Source of the DNA: Lactococcus petauri
Lineage (GTDB): Bacteria > Bacillota > Bacilli > Lactobacillales > Streptococcaceae
Direction: 5' to 3'
Assembly (NCBI RefSeq): GCF_002154895.1
Contig: NZ_MUIZ01000001.1
Location: 248,001 to 312,000 of the forward strand
Length of the DNA stretch: 64,000 nt
Part shown: piece after piece, positions 16,839 through 25,631 of the stretch
How the letters are laid out: each line of letters begins with the position of its first letter
Position numbering within the stretch: the first letter of the stretch is position 1
Notes under the pieces: model-generated
The model's input: the letters and a program-made list of their open reading frames with translations, nothing else
The model's database searches: none
What the model was told of the DNA's origin: nothing
Made by a program: the position numbers and the translations under genes

Positions 16839-18092
16839 TTACTTTATTTCTGCATGAACGATGCCATCATTCAAATCGATATTCACTGTCTCGCCAGCTT
16901 GAACATCGTGAACACTCTTTATAATTTTACCATCATTCGCAGTTACCACTGAAAAACCACGCGCCTTGATCTTACTAATATCCATCAATAGAAGGGCCTG
17001 TACTAAGTTATCAACTTGATTTTTCTTTTGCTCATAGCTTTTTGCAAAAGCAGGTACTAGTTTTCCTGATATTAGTTCATAGCGGTGTTTCTCACGACTC
17101 AGCTTAGTTTCAGTTAAATTTTGTAAACGACTAGTGAGATGATCGATTTTCTGAATATGGCCATCATAGAGACGTTCTGGCTGACGAAAAACAACCGAAT
17201 TTGATAACTTTTCCACCCGTTCTCTTTGGACCTTGATGAGGTGTGTTACACGATTTCTCATACGAAGTTCTTGGTCCTTTGACCACGCCAGCAAATCTAG
17301 TTTTGTATTAGGAGTTGCAAGTTCGGCGGCGGCTGTTGGTGTAGCTGCTCTGCGATCTGCAACAAAATCCGCCAAGGTCGTATCCGTCTCGTGACCAACC
17401 GAAGAAATAACGGGAATACGAGACTCAAAGATAGCACGAACGACAATCTCTTCGTTAAAACACCAAAGGTCTTCGATCGATCCTCCTCCACGTCCAACAA
17501 TAAGAATATCGATATCAGATCGATTATTCACTGCTTCAATATTTGCGGCGATTTCTTCCGCAGCGCCAGCTCCTTGAACTTTTGTCGGATAGAGTAATAT
17601 CTGACTCATCGGAAAGCGGCGATTTACGGTAGTAATAATGTCTCGAATAACAGCTCCAGAAGGACTGGTAATTACTGCAATTTTTTTGGAAAAAAGCGGC
17701 AACTCTTGCTTCCATTGTGGATTAAATAATCCCTCCGCTGTTAGCTTTTTCTTCAACTGTTCAAACTTAACTGCCAAAGCGCCGATACCATCAGGTACAA
17801 TATTTTCAATATTAATAGAATAAGAACCTGATGGAGCATAAAGACTGATACGCCCTGTTACAAGCACCTTCATTCCATCTTCAAGTTTAAAATCGAGCTT
17901 TTTAAATTGACCTGCCCACATCGTTGCTTGTATGACAGACTTTTCGTCTTTAATTGCAAAATATTGATGATTAGGTCGTTGGCGAAAGTTAGAAATTTCT
18001 CCGGTCAAATAAACGCGTTCCAAATATGGATCGCGGTCAAACTTTGCTTTTAAGTATTTTGTTAGAGTTGATACGGTTAAATACTCTGTCAT
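16839..18092 (-). CDS. xseA: Exodeoxyribonuclease VII large subunit
   Basis: A 417-residue XseA: an N-terminal OB fold ([18 protein letters not shown], then LTGEISNFR), the nuclease domain with [10 protein letters not shown] and [41 protein letters not shown], and a C-terminal coiled coil. It forms ExoVII with XseB. It lies 75 nt downstream of folD in the same direction. The ATG is preceded by AAGGC at an unusually short distance, so translation may rely partly on folD read-through. Confidence 0.93.
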   Translation of the reverse strand: MTEYLTVSTLTKYLKAKFDRDPYLERVYLTGEISNFRQRPNHQYFAIKDEKSVIQATMWAGQFKKLDFKLEDGMKVLVTGRISLYAPSGSYSINIENIVPDGIGALAVKFEQLKKKLTAEGLFNPQWKQELPLFSKKIAVITSPSGAVIRDIITTVNRRFPMSQILLYPTKVQGAGAAEEIAANIEAVNNRSDIDILIVGRGGGSIEDLWCFNEEIVVRAIFESRIPVISSVGHETDTTLADFVADRRAATPTAAAELATPNTKLDLLAWSKDQELRMRNRVTHLIKVQRERVEKLSNSVVFRQPERLYDGHIQKIDHLTSRLQNLTETKLSREKHRYELISGKLVPAFAKSYEQKKNQVDNLVQALLLMDISKIKARGFSVVTANDGKIIKSVHDVQAGETVNIDLNDGIVHAEIK

Positions 18093-18166
18093 GCCTTAAT
18101 CTTTCTAAATCCACTGCTTATCTACATGTACTGACTTGTAAATAAATCTGGACGAAATTTTCTTTT

Positions 18167-19012
18167 TTATTTTACAGAGGCTTCTGCTGCACGTACAGTC
18201 TGTTCCATCAACATAGTGATTGTCATCGGACCCACGCCTCCAGGAACTGGCGTGATTAATCCAGCAATTTCTTTCACCTGTTCAAAGTCAACATCTCCAT
18301 GAAGTTTTCCATTCTCATCACGGTTCATACCGACATCAATAACTGTTGCCCCTTCTTTTACATCTTCTGCTTTGATAAAACGGTCTTGGCCAATGGCTAC
18401 GACTAAAATATCTGCAGAACGTGTAAGTTCAGAAAGATTTTCTGTACGTGAATGTGCAATGGTAACAGTAGCATTAGCCATCATCATCAGTTGTGCCATC
18501 GGTTTTCCAACGATATTAGAGCGTCCCACAACAACAGCTTTTTTTCCTGCAAGTTCAACATTATAGGCACGGAACATTTCCATGATTCCTGCTGGTGTTG
18601 AAGGAATCATTAATGGCGCTCCGCTCCACAATTTACCCATGTTTATTGGATGAAAGCCATCTACATCTTTTTCAGGAGAAATCGCGAGTAAGACTTTTTC
18701 TTCTGATATATGTGAAGGCAGCGGCAACTGCACAAGAATTCCGTGCCAAGAGTGATCCTCGTTAAAGCTTTCAATAAGCTCTAACAGCTCCGCTTCAGAC
18801 GTTGTTTCAGGAAGACGAATCACTTCTGACTTAAATCCAAGCTTTGCAGCTACACGCTCTTTATTTCGCACATAAACTTGACTGGCTGGATTTTCTCCAA
18901 TCAAAATGACAGCGAGTCCTGGCTGAATGCCTTGTTCTTTCAGTTTGATAACTCTATTTTTGAGTTCTTCTTGCATCTTTTCAGCAAGGGCTTTTCCATC
19001 AATTATTTTCAT
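18167..19012 (-). CDS. folD: Bifunctional methylenetetrahydrofolate dehydrogenase/cyclohydrolase FolD
   Basis: A 281-residue FolD, which interconverts methylene-, methenyl- and formyl-THF for purine and fMet synthesis. Seen: the [13 protein letters not shown] stretch with the catalytic Lys region, the VQLPLPSHI motif, the [13 protein letters not shown] segment, [14 protein letters not shown] for NADP, and [15 protein letters not shown] at the end. The frame is open to 19036, but that extension overlaps the promoter; the ATG at 19012 ([10 protein letters not shown]) matches the family. It lies 7 nt from a TATAAT box and lacks a ribosome site. Confidence 0.95.
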   Translation of the reverse strand: MKIIDGKALAEKMQEELKNRVIKLKEQGIQPGLAVILIGENPASQVYVRNKERVAAKLGFKSEVIRLPETTSEAELLELIESFNEDHSWHGILVQLPLPSHISEEKVLLAISPEKDVDGFHPINMGKLWSGAPLMIPSTPAGIMEMFRAYNVELAGKKAVVVGRSNIVGKPMAQLMMMANATVTIAHSRTENLSELTRSADILVVAIGQDRFIKAEDVKEGATVIDVGMNRDENGKLHGDVDFEQVKEIAGLITPVPGGVGPMTITMLMEQTVRAAEASVK

Positions 19013-19049
19013 ACTATTTATTATATCAGACTCCATAAATATGTGCCAA
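19010..19049 (-). promoter_or_regulatory. Promoter of folD, probable leaderless start
   Basis: -35 TTGGCA (19044-19049), 18-bp spacer, extended -10 TGATATAAT (hexamer 19020-19025), then 7 nt to the ATG at 19012. The predicted start of transcription is at or next to the A of ATG. Confidence 0.68.
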
Positions 19050-19076
19050 TAGGTGTTTCGTGATTCGAAAAAATTT

Positions 19077-19094
19077 TTCGGGAACGTTCGTTTT
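19077..19094 (-). promoter_or_regulatory. Possible PurR box upstream of folD
   Basis: GAAAACGAACGTT matches 10 of 13 positions of the lactococcal PurBox AWWWCCGAACWWT, with the central G at 19089, about 76 nt upstream of the predicted start, which is the position I recall for lactococcal PurBoxes. A second partial match (TTCCCGAAAAAT) follows. The matches are imperfect. Confidence 0.35.
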
Positions 19095-19119
19095 CAGCTA
19101 AAGTACCAGAATCTGGCTA

Positions 19120-19833
19120 TTATTTTTTGATAATTTTGATATTAGGATGATTTTTGATAATCCTTTTTAAGTTATAATACTTAAACTTGGTCGGTTTATT
19201 GCTAAGCCATTCCAATATTTTTTGACGATTAGTTGAGGGTTTATCAGCAACAAAAATATGCTTGAACCTCAATTCTTTCAAGTTAGGATTTTGATTGTCC
19301 GAAGAATCAACAAGCGGCATGAAATCCTTTTTAGCTGATAGTGTAAAGCTAAATGTGGAAACAACATCGGCTAGAAAAATAAGCACTAGTATAAATACAA
19401 GTGTATCGCCTGTTACTGTTAGTAATCCCCTCAAAAAATCTTGGATGACTGGATTAATAAGCTTGATCAATACCAAACCACCTATACCCCAAAATAAAGA
19501 AATAGGAAGAGCTACCCTTCCTTGAAAATTCAAGGGAAGATTTGAATAATCCCATAACTTCATGTTAAATAACTTTTCCAATATCCAGCTGCCAATATAT
19601 TCAATAAGCGTAACAATTAAGACGATAAATAAATAGAGCAGAAAAAGATGATTGGAATTTTGAATATCTCTTGTTAAAAGAAGAATCGTAGCGATACTGC
19701 AGCCATAGACTGGGCAATACGGACCCAAGAGTACACCGCAGAAAACAAAACGTTTATATTTAACTAAACAATAGACTGTCTCCCAAAGCCAGCCAATAAC
19801 CGAATAGATTATAAAGGTCATAAAAAGATTCAT
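19120..19833 (-). CDS. Putative ABC-transporter permease-like membrane protein (PF06541 type)
   Basis: A 237-residue protein with about five membrane segments, resembling the CmpB/DUF1113 family: the N-terminal SVIGWLWETVYC, FCGVLLGPYCPVYG and the IEYIGSWILEKLFNMKLWDY block are typical. A long basic cytoplasmic C-terminus (about 195-237) is rich in Lys/Asn. Despite the family name, no ATPase is adjacent and the function is unproven. The ATG at 19833 (third codon of the open frame) has GGAGG at the right distance. Codon and base use is more AT-rich at the C-terminus. Confidence 0.78.
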   Translation of the reverse strand: MNLFMTFIIYSVIGWLWETVYCLVKYKRFVFCGVLLGPYCPVYGCSIATILLLTRDIQNSNHLFLLYLFIVLIVTLIEYIGSWILEKLFNMKLWDYSNLPLNFQGRVALPISLFWGIGGLVLIKLINPVIQDFLRGLLTVTGDTLVFILVLIFLADVVSTFSFTLSAKKDFMPLVDSSDNQNPNLKELRFKHIFVADKPSTNRQKILEWLSNKPTKFKYYNLKRIIKNHPNIKIIKK

Positions 19834-19926
19834 TTTCATCCTCCATTACATAAACTTTTCAAAATAATAATCAAATTGTCAGCTAAACCTCTGATTTAGT
19901 GATAGAATAAAAGTATAAATCAACCC

Positions 19927-19962
19927 GGAGTCCATAGTGTATTTACCATGGACTCCTTTTTT
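19927..19962 (+). terminator. Orphan plus-strand hairpin with U tract
   Basis: GGAGTCCAT / ATGGACTCC perfect 9-bp stem, 12-nt loop, then TTTTTT. No gene ends upstream on this strand. A possible extended -10 (TGATAGAAT, hexamer 19903-19908) would give a transcript of only about 50 nt. Confidence 0.6.
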
Positions 19963-20118
19963 GTTTAAATTTATCTGTTTTTATTATAGCAGTTTTATTA
20001 TTTGATTTAAATCTCTCCTCTAACTTTTATCTTACTTATCCCTTTCATGATGGCTGAGAAAAATCAGCTTAGTTGCTTATCTCTTTGCTGTTCATTTCAT
20101 ATCTCGCAAGTCTAGAAC

Positions 20119-20147
20119 TTGACCTCAGGTAGCAAATGTGAAATAAT
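20119..20147 (+). promoter_or_regulatory. Promoter of the SMR leader transcript
   Basis: -35 TTGACC (20119-20124), 17-bp spacer, extended -10 TGAAATAAT (hexamer 20142-20147). It would give a leader of about 170 nt. Confidence 0.6.
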
Positions 20148-20164
20148 GTTAATATAATAAAGAA

Positions 20165-20253
20165 GGACTAAAGTATCACTCGCCGGAGCGATGCTTATCA
20201 GAGTCATGCCAACTAACCTTAGGCCTTGTGGTTAGTTGACATGACTCTTTTTG
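20165..20253 (+). promoter_or_regulatory. Attenuator-like leader of the SMR exporter gene (candidate riboswitch)
   Basis: Two elements follow the promoter. Hairpin 1 pairs AAGTATC (20171-20177) with GATGCTT (20190-20196) around a GC-rich apex TCGCCGGAGCGA. Hairpin 2 is a 19-bp stem with one mismatch (20200-20218 with 20230-20248) followed by five T residues, an intrinsic terminator about 70 nt before the SMR start codon. I could not match guanidine-I, -II or -III consensus elements. Guanidine-IV was not testable from memory. Confidence 0.5.
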
Positions 20254-20322
20254 TTTATCACTTGCTAGCTCTTTTCTGGTCCTTTAACGCTAGCTCAATA
20301 ATCTTTTCGAAAGAGGTGTAAT

Positions 20323-20643
20323 ATGTCGTGGATTTTTTTATTTCTAGCAGGAATCTTTGAAGTTGTTTGGGCTTCAACAATGAAATTAAGTCAAGGTTTT
20401 TCTATCATCAAGTATGATATTTTAACGATTATCGGAATGCTAGTTAGTTTTGGATTTTTGACCTTAGCTATGAAGAAACTTCCTTTAGGAATTGCTTATC
20501 CCATCTGGACAGGAATTGGAGCTGTCGGGGCTATCTTAGTGGGTGCCCTTATCTTTAAGGACAAGGTCCCTTCACTGACTTGGGTCTTTGTTCTGATGCT
20601 GGTTGTTGGACTAATCGGGATAAAAGTTACAAGTGGTCATTGA
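20323..20643 (+). CDS. sugE: SMR family exporter, SugE/Gdx subtype
   Basis: A 106-residue four-helix small multidrug resistance protein. Glu13 in GIFEVVWAS is the proton/substrate-coupling residue. IAYPIWTGIGAVGAILVG matches the Gdx (guanidinium exporter) subtype rather than EmrE. It works as an antiparallel dimer; Gdx proteins exchange guanidinium for protons. GAAAGAGG precedes the ATG. The structured leader and terminator upstream suggest ligand-controlled expression. There is no second SMR gene beside it. Confidence 0.86.
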   Translation: MSWIFLFLAGIFEVVWASTMKLSQGFSIIKYDILTIIGMLVSFGFLTLAMKKLPLGIAYPIWTGIGAVGAILVGALIFKDKVPSLTWVFVLMLVVGLIGIKVTSGH

Positions 20644-20668
20644 TTTGTCTCGCTTTTCTAGAGGAAAA

Positions 20669-20699
20669 CAAAAAACCTAGCTTTAAACTAGGCTTTTTT
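20669..20699. terminator. Bidirectional terminator between the SMR gene and pnuC
   Basis: CCTAG-CTTTAAA-CTAGG flanked by A5 and T6, serving both convergent genes; it overlaps the pnuC stop. Confidence 0.8.
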
Positions 20700-21395
20700 G
20701 TTTGCTCTTTTCCATACTGAAAAATATTTCCCATAGAGCGCTGTCGCCAAATAGAAGATGATGGTGAGAAGCATCGGCAATGCACTAGCAGAGTAGCCTT
20801 GTGCAAATGCTGTAGCCCATAATACAATGGTTACAATATTAGAAAGTAACCATAAAGAGTAACTGTCACCATAGCCTTTGAAAACGAGTAATGAAGCTGT
20901 TGCGCCAATAATCAGCGTAATAGAATCCCATAAAGGGTTCGTATCCCCCAAATGTGCATAAACTTGCATCATTGGCCACCAAGCGATTAGCATTAAAGCT
21001 ATTGCAATAAACCAACCTTTGACCGTCATAAACTTCACACCGTTTTCAATACGATGTCCCCAAGTTTTCCAAGTCAGGATTAAAGGAATATCAATAAAGG
21101 CGATAAAGACGATTTGATCTAAAACAGAAGCATAATGTCCTGCAGTCCAATTAATATAAATAAAGCCGAAAGCGCTAATTAATCCGAGTAAACCATTAAT
21201 CGGCCGCCCAATCATCATATAGACCGTACAAGCCGAGCCTACAAGAGTCGCAAAAAGTGTAATCACAGACAATAAAGTTATTGGCCCCGTAAGAAAAAAA
21301 GCAAGCTGTACGCCTATGATAAAAGCCAGCATTACGCTGCCAGCTGTATTGATAGATTTGAGTTCATGTTTCAACCAAATAATATAGTTTTTCAT
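20688..21395 (-). CDS. pnuC: Nicotinamide riboside transporter PnuC
   Basis: A 235-residue membrane protein with about seven segments. The PnuC pattern is seen in GLLGLISAFGFIYINWTAGHYASVLDQIVF and IPLILTWKTWGHR, plus a late LWLLSNIVTIVLWATAF helix. It imports nicotinamide riboside by facilitated diffusion for NAD synthesis. AGAGGG precedes the ATG and a TATAAT box is about 40 nt upstream. No nadR or nrtR neighbour is in the window. Confidence 0.87.
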   Translation of the reverse strand: MKNYIIWLKHELKSINTAGSVMLAFIIGVQLAFFLTGPITLLSVITLFATLVGSACTVYMMIGRPINGLLGLISAFGFIYINWTAGHYASVLDQIVFIAFIDIPLILTWKTWGHRIENGVKFMTVKGWFIAIALMLIAWWPMMQVYAHLGDTNPLWDSITLIIGATASLLVFKGYGDSYSLWLLSNIVTIVLWATAFAQGYSASALPMLLTIIFYLATALYGKYFSVWKRANKKA

Positions 21396-21472
21396 TGTTC
21401 CCTCTTTTTAATTTGATTATTAAATTATAACACGGACGGGAATGAAAAAACGAATTTCTTTTACTAAATACA

Positions 21473-21506
21473 CAAAAAAAATGAAACAATTTCTGTTCCA
21501 TTTTTC
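21473..21506 (-). terminator. Terminator of the Spx gene
   Basis: AAATGGAAC...GTTTCATTT stem followed by T8 on the minus strand. Confidence 0.75.
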
Positions 21507-21508
21507 TC

Positions 21509-21940
21509 TTACGCTTGTTCTTCTAGTGCTCGTTCTATGTCTAACTGACGAATATTATGGGTCGCCTCAAGCATTTCGACACGGCGTACTGAACGTGGTA
21601 AAAATTTCCTAATGTCATCTTCATTGTAGCCCACTTGCAACCTTTTATCATCAAGGATCAAAGGGCGACGCAATAATGTACGATTTTCCTCGATTATCTT
21701 AACCAGCTCATGAAGGGAAAGGCGTTCAAAATCCAAAGATAAGCGTTTGTAAGCACGACTTCTTGTGGAAATAATCTCCTCTGTTCCATTTTCCGTTAAA
21801 GAGAAAATCTTAAGAAAGTCTTCGGGATCTATTTTGTCAGTTATCAAGTTGATTTCTTCGAATTCTAGTTCGTGATTCGTTAGCCATTCTTTGGCTTTTT
21901 TGCAAGAACTGCAAGCCATGACAGTATATACTTTAATCAT
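21509..21940 (-). CDS. spx: Spx/ArsC-family transcriptional regulator
   Basis: A 143-residue Spx paralogue. The thioredoxin-like fold has the redox pair CSSC (Cys10/Cys13), and LRRPLILDDKRLQVGYNEDDIRKFLPR is the strongly conserved Spx segment. Spx binds the RNA polymerase alpha C-terminal domain and redirects transcription under thiol stress; lactococci carry several paralogues. The gene is monocistronic. Its promoter is near-consensus: TTGACA (22011-22016), 16 bp, TATAAT (21989-21994) with TG extension, and the ribosome site is GAGGGAAGGG. Confidence 0.92.
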   Translation of the reverse strand: MIKVYTVMACSSCKKAKEWLTNHELEFEEINLITDKIDPEDFLKIFSLTENGTEEIISTRSRAYKRLSLDFERLSLHELVKIIEENRTLLRRPLILDDKRLQVGYNEDDIRKFLPRSVRRVEMLEATHNIRQLDIERALEEQA

Positions 21941-21988
21941 ATCCCTTCCCTCACTTTTCTTAATTTTATCTCATATGTATTTAATATA

Positions 21989-22016
21989 ATTATATCATTT
22001 TTAAAGTCATTGTCAA
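21989..22016 (-). promoter_or_regulatory. Strong promoter of the Spx gene
   Basis: Perfect -35 TTGACA and perfect extended -10 TGATATAAT separated by 16 bp, giving a leader of about 45 nt. Confidence 0.75.
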
Positions 22017-22057
22017 ATTACTCAACTTAGGACTTATTTTTAAATGAAAATGTAATG

Positions 22058-22087
22058 AAAAAAAGCCGCACAAAAGCAGCTTTTATT
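22058..22087 (-). terminator. Terminator of alr
   Basis: AAAAGCTGC / GCGGCTTTT stem with T7 on the minus strand, overlapping the last alr codons. Confidence 0.8.
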
Positions 22088-23195
22088 CTTCATAGACACG
22101 GTAAATTCTATCTGATAAAAGACAGATAACTTCGTAGCCAATCGTATGACGCCAGTTGGCAATATCTTGAACAGTAATCTCTTTATCACCATTTTTTCCA
22201 ATCAGTGTGACCTGTGTACCCATCTCATAGTTTTTCGGCAAACGTATCGTCATCTGGTCCATCGAAATCCGACCAATAATTTCACAGTATTGCCCATCCA
22301 CAATGACCTTAAAGCCTTGCATATCACGAGTCCAACCATCCGCATAGCCAATAGACACAGTCCCTACATAAGTATCTTCTTCTGCACGGAAAGTTGCCCC
22401 ATAACCCACAGTGTCTCCCTTGTGGATCTTTTTAACATGCGTCAACTCAGAATGCAAGCTCAAAGCAGGCTCCAACTCATAAGGGAGAGCAAGTTCATCA
22501 CCACTTGGGTTTAAACCATACATTGCTAAACCAATACGTTCAATATCTTGCACTTCTTGATTTTGCCACAAGCCAGCCGCTGAATTTGTCGAATGGACAT
22601 ATTTTGGACGACGACTCAATTGACTAACTAAGGCATCAAATTTTGCCTTTTGTTCTTTAAACTGTGTCGTATCTTCTTCATCAGCAGTGGCATAGTGTGT
22701 AAAAATACCTCGCACACTAATATTATATTGGTCTGCTAGCTCGATAATTTGATTAGCTTCCTCTGCTGTTGTCACACCGATTCGGCCCATACCTGTATCG
22801 ACAGCGATATGGATACGCAAACGTGAAAAGTGTTTATTTTTATTTGAATCAATGACTTGTTGGAGCCACTTTAAACTTGGTGCTGTTAAGGTAATATGCT
22901 GACTGGCTGCAATTTCTGCATGATCAGGTACAATACCGGATAATACAAGTATAGGTTTAATAATCAATTGTTGACGTAACTCGATGGCTTCATCAAAGTT
23001 AGACACACAAAAACCATCTACAAGACCATCAATATGCTGCGCAACAGCAACTGCTCCGTGACCGTAAGCATTCGCTTTTACAACAGCCCAAAGTTCTGGT
23101 TTATCACCGATATGTTCGCGCATTTTTTTGACATTATTTTCAATTGCGGATAATTTAATAATCGCTGGTGTATGGCGATGTGGTGCTGCTTTCAT
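22083..23195 (-). CDS. alr: Alanine racemase
   Basis: A 370-residue PLP enzyme making D-alanine for peptidoglycan and teichoic acids. The PLP lysine is Lys40 in AVVKANAYGHG; the catalytic tyrosine lies in VGYGATFRAEE, and GRISMDQMTI and the C-terminal IGYEVICLLSDRIYRVY are conserved. The frame is open to 23249, but AGAAGG at the right distance selects the ATG at 23195. It follows acpS by about 20 nt, the usual acpS-alr pairing. Confidence 0.95.
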   Translation of the reverse strand: MKAAPHRHTPAIIKLSAIENNVKKMREHIGDKPELWAVVKANAYGHGAVAVAQHIDGLVDGFCVSNFDEAIELRQQLIIKPILVLSGIVPDHAEIAASQHITLTAPSLKWLQQVIDSNKNKHFSRLRIHIAVDTGMGRIGVTTAEEANQIIELADQYNISVRGIFTHYATADEEDTTQFKEQKAKFDALVSQLSRRPKYVHSTNSAAGLWQNQEVQDIERIGLAMYGLNPSGDELALPYELEPALSLHSELTHVKKIHKGDTVGYGATFRAEEDTYVGTVSIGYADGWTRDMQGFKVIVDGQYCEIIGRISMDQMTIRLPKNYEMGTQVTLIGKNGDKEITVQDIANWRHTIGYEVICLLSDRIYRVYEE

Positions 23196-23217
23196 ATTAT
23201 TTACCTTCTTTTTATAC

Positions 23218-23580
23218 TCAATCTTTGCTTTCAAGAACAACCATAGCAACTGCTTCTAGATTACTATGTGAAATACTTAAATGTGCTTGGCCAGCAAAGG
23301 GATGTTCTAGAAAATAGGGTTTGCCTTTTTCATTTTTAGAAATTTCTATATGATGAAAGGAAAGCTGACTATCAAAGCCTGTTCCTAAAGCTTTTGAAAA
23401 GGCTTCTTTTGCTGCCCAACGTCCTGCTAAGAATTCCGCTTGACGTTTTTTTGAAGTAAAACTTGAAAAATGAGCAAACTCATTTATTGTCAAAACGCGC
23501 TGTGCAAATTTATCATTGCGTTCCAATGCTTGGACAATGCGCGATATCTCGACATTATCTGTTCCTATACCGTAGATCAT
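23218..23580 (-). CDS. acpS: Holo-[acyl-carrier-protein] synthase
   Basis: A 120-residue AcpS, which transfers 4'-phosphopantetheine from CoA to apo-ACP. The Mg-binding aspartate is in IGTDNVEI (Asp8) and the second signature is [16 protein letters not shown] with the catalytic Glu; [14 protein letters not shown] closes the domain. It precedes alr. The ATG at 23580 is 6 nt from TATAAT with only AGAAAA between, so no ribosome site is possible if transcription starts there. Confidence 0.94.
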   Translation of the reverse strand: MIYGIGTDNVEISRIVQALERNDKFAQRVLTINEFAHFSSFTSKKRQAEFLAGRWAAKEAFSKALGTGFDSQLSFHHIEISKNEKGKPYFLEHPFAGQAHLSISHSNLEAVAMVVLESKD

Positions 23581-23586
23581 TTTTCT

Positions 23587-23595
23587 ATTATACCA
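23587..23595 (-). promoter_or_regulatory. Extended -10, probable leaderless acpS-alr transcript
   Basis: TGGTATAAT, then AGAAAA and the ATG at 23580. Confidence 0.6.
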
Positions 23596-23649
23596 AATTT
23601 TCAGATACTTTATTTAAAATCATTCTTCTTATTCTCAGCTTAAAGAGCT

Positions 23650-23684
23650 AAAATAGGCTGAGCTTCCACCCAACCTATTTTTTT
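23650..23684. terminator. Terminator after murP (bidirectional shape)
   Basis: AAATAGG / CCTATTT stem extended inside by TTG/CAG; T-rich on both flanks, more so on the plus side. Confidence 0.6.
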
Positions 23685-25608
23685 ATTCCGCAATGATAAC
23701 TTGCTCTCCAGGAGAGACTTCTTCAGGAGCTTCAATGTAGATGTGCTTAAATTCATCAGAATTTGTAACAACAACTAAAGTTACTGGTGACAAGTTAGCA
23801 TCTTCAATCATCTTTAAGTCTGCTTCTAAAAGCAAGTCGCCTTTAGTAACCTTGCTTCCGTCCGTTACTTTAGTGATGAAGGGTTTACCCTCTAGTGACA
23901 CTGTATCTAAGCCCACATGAATAAGCACTTCTACACCGGAGTCACTAAGTAACCCAATCGCATGTTTAGTAGGGAAAACTGTCGTCACTGTACCATCAAA
24001 TGGTGCAAAAACTTTCCCATCACGAGGCTGAATACCAAAACCTTGCCCAAGCATCCCTTTAGAAAAAACTTCATCTTCTACTTTCGCTAAAGGAATAATT
24101 TTCCCTGACATCGGTGAAGCAACTGTTTTATCAAGATTTGCAACAGCAGGTTGTGCTACTGTTGCTGCGTCTACATAGTTGTCTGCTTTATCTTTTTCAG
24201 ATTGAGGAATGCCGAAGAAGTAGGTAGCAACAAAACCACCAACGTAACCACCAATTAAACCAAATACGTAAATCAACCAACGGTTATCTGCAATCAAAGG
24301 TATTAAAGCAATCCCACTTGGACCAATAGCAATGGCACCAACATGACCGAGTGACCCGATAATAGCACCGCCAATACCTCCACCAATACAAGCTGTAATA
24401 AATGGACGTCCCATCGGAAGTGTAACACCATAAATAAGAGGTTCACCAATGCCTAAGAAACCTACAGGTAAAGCACCTTTAACAATTTCGGCAAATTCTT
24501 TATTTTTACGTAAACGTACCCAGAGTGCCAAAGCTGCACCGACTTGACCAGCTCCGGCCATGGCAAGAATTGGAAGCAAGGTAGTTGAACCCGTTTTGTC
24601 AATCATTTCAATATGAATCGGTGTAAGAATTTGATGCAAGCCAAACATAACCATTGGCAGGAAGAGAGCACCTAAGAGGAAGCCAGCAAATCCACCACCA
24701 ACATTAAGTACAGCGTTAATCCCGCCTACTAAAGATGTCGAAATTGTTCCCGCAACAGGCATGATGAAGAAAATCGTCAAAAGTCCGATAGCAAGGAGAG
24801 AAAGTGTAGGCGTAACGATAATGTCAATCGAATCCGGAATAACTTTCCGTAAATTCTTTTCCACAAGAGATAAAAGCCATACAGCAAAGATTACGCCAAT
24901 AATCCCACCTTGTTGTGCAGATAATGGCTGCCCCGTAAAGATATTGTTAATTGGTGCTTCTGGTGTAATCCCAGTCAACATAGTCACAGCACCAATAACA
25001 CCCCCAAGTGAAGGTGTTGCCCCAAACTCGGTCGCTGCATTAATCCCCACATAGATTACCAAATAAGCAAAGATACCCTTTTGAATCACACCTAGGACAG
25101 CAACAATCTGTGCAAAAGTCGCACCATCAATCGTGCCAGCGGTGATTAAGTTTGCAAGGATAGAAGCAATACCACCAATAAGTCCGGCACCTACAAAGGC
25201 AGGAATCAACGGTGTAAAAATACGTGAAATCGAGTTCAGTACTTCTTTTATCTTTGAAGGTTTATTGTATTTTTCCTTGGCTGCCTTTTTGGTTTGAGCT
25301 GCCCGATCTTCAAGACTGAGTCCTGCTGAGTGTGGAAACTGTTCGCCAAGCTTAACACCCACAGTATCAACCATTTTTTGGGCTACCTTGTTTACTGTCC
25401 CTGGTCCAACGATAACTTGTAGAGTTTCACCTTCAACAACTCCCATAACACCATCAATAGCTTTAAGTTTTTCAAGATTTACCTTTGTTTCGTCAATCAT
25501 TGAAAGTCGAACGCGCGTCATACAATGAACTAAACTTTGAACGTTTTCTGGTCCACCAATTTCTTCATAAATTTGCCGTGCAATACGTGTTACTTTATCT
25601 TCTGCCAT
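23683..25608 (-). CDS. murP: N-acetylmuramic acid PTS permease, IIBCA fusion
   Basis: A 641-residue PTS enzyme II of the glucose superfamily. The IIB domain carries the phosphorylated Cys in [10 protein letters not shown] (about residue 29); the IIC domain fills about 110-470 with [18 protein letters not shown]; a linker with Ala/Asp leads to a C-terminal IIA domain with the active His in [10 protein letters not shown]. Specificity is inferred from murQ and mupG in the same operon. MurP of E. coli and S. aureus lacks IIA; here it is fused. The ATG at 25608 (third codon of the frame) suits AGGAG better than the first. Confidence 0.85.
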   Translation of the reverse strand: MAEDKVTRIARQIYEEIGGPENVQSLVHCMTRVRLSMIDETKVNLEKLKAIDGVMGVVEGETLQVIVGPGTVNKVAQKMVDTVGVKLGEQFPHSAGLSLEDRAAQTKKAAKEKYNKPSKIKEVLNSISRIFTPLIPAFVGAGLIGGIASILANLITAGTIDGATFAQIVAVLGVIQKGIFAYLVIYVGINAATEFGATPSLGGVIGAVTMLTGITPEAPINNIFTGQPLSAQQGGIIGVIFAVWLLSLVEKNLRKVIPDSIDIIVTPTLSLLAIGLLTIFFIMPVAGTISTSLVGGINAVLNVGGGFAGFLLGALFLPMVMFGLHQILTPIHIEMIDKTGSTTLLPILAMAGAGQVGAALALWVRLRKNKEFAEIVKGALPVGFLGIGEPLIYGVTLPMGRPFITACIGGGIGGAIIGSLGHVGAIAIGPSGIALIPLIADNRWLIYVFGLIGGYVGGFVATYFFGIPQSEKDKADNYVDAATVAQPAVANLDKTVASPMSGKIIPLAKVEDEVFSKGMLGQGFGIQPRDGKVFAPFDGTVTTVFPTKHAIGLLSDSGVEVLIHVGLDTVSLEGKPFITKVTDGSKVTKGDLLLEADLKMIEDANLSPVTLVVVTNSDEFKHIYIEAPEEVSPGEQVIIAE

Positions 25609-25631
25609 CTTCATCTCCTAATTTTTATTTA

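Larger units (their letters stand above)
19840..20322. other. 483-bp intergenic region with two plus-strand hairpin-terminators
   Basis: No protein gene is visible. It holds the promoter of the minus-strand membrane protein, a stand-alone hairpin-terminator at 19927-19962, a good plus-strand promoter at 20119-20147, and a structured leader with a terminator before the SMR gene. The long gap in an otherwise compact window suggests RNA-based control. Confidence 0.6.

Noticed and set aside
20165-20253. Calling the SMR leader a guanidine-I, -II or -III riboswitch
   Set aside because: The landmark sequences of those three classes are absent; only position and terminator architecture fit.
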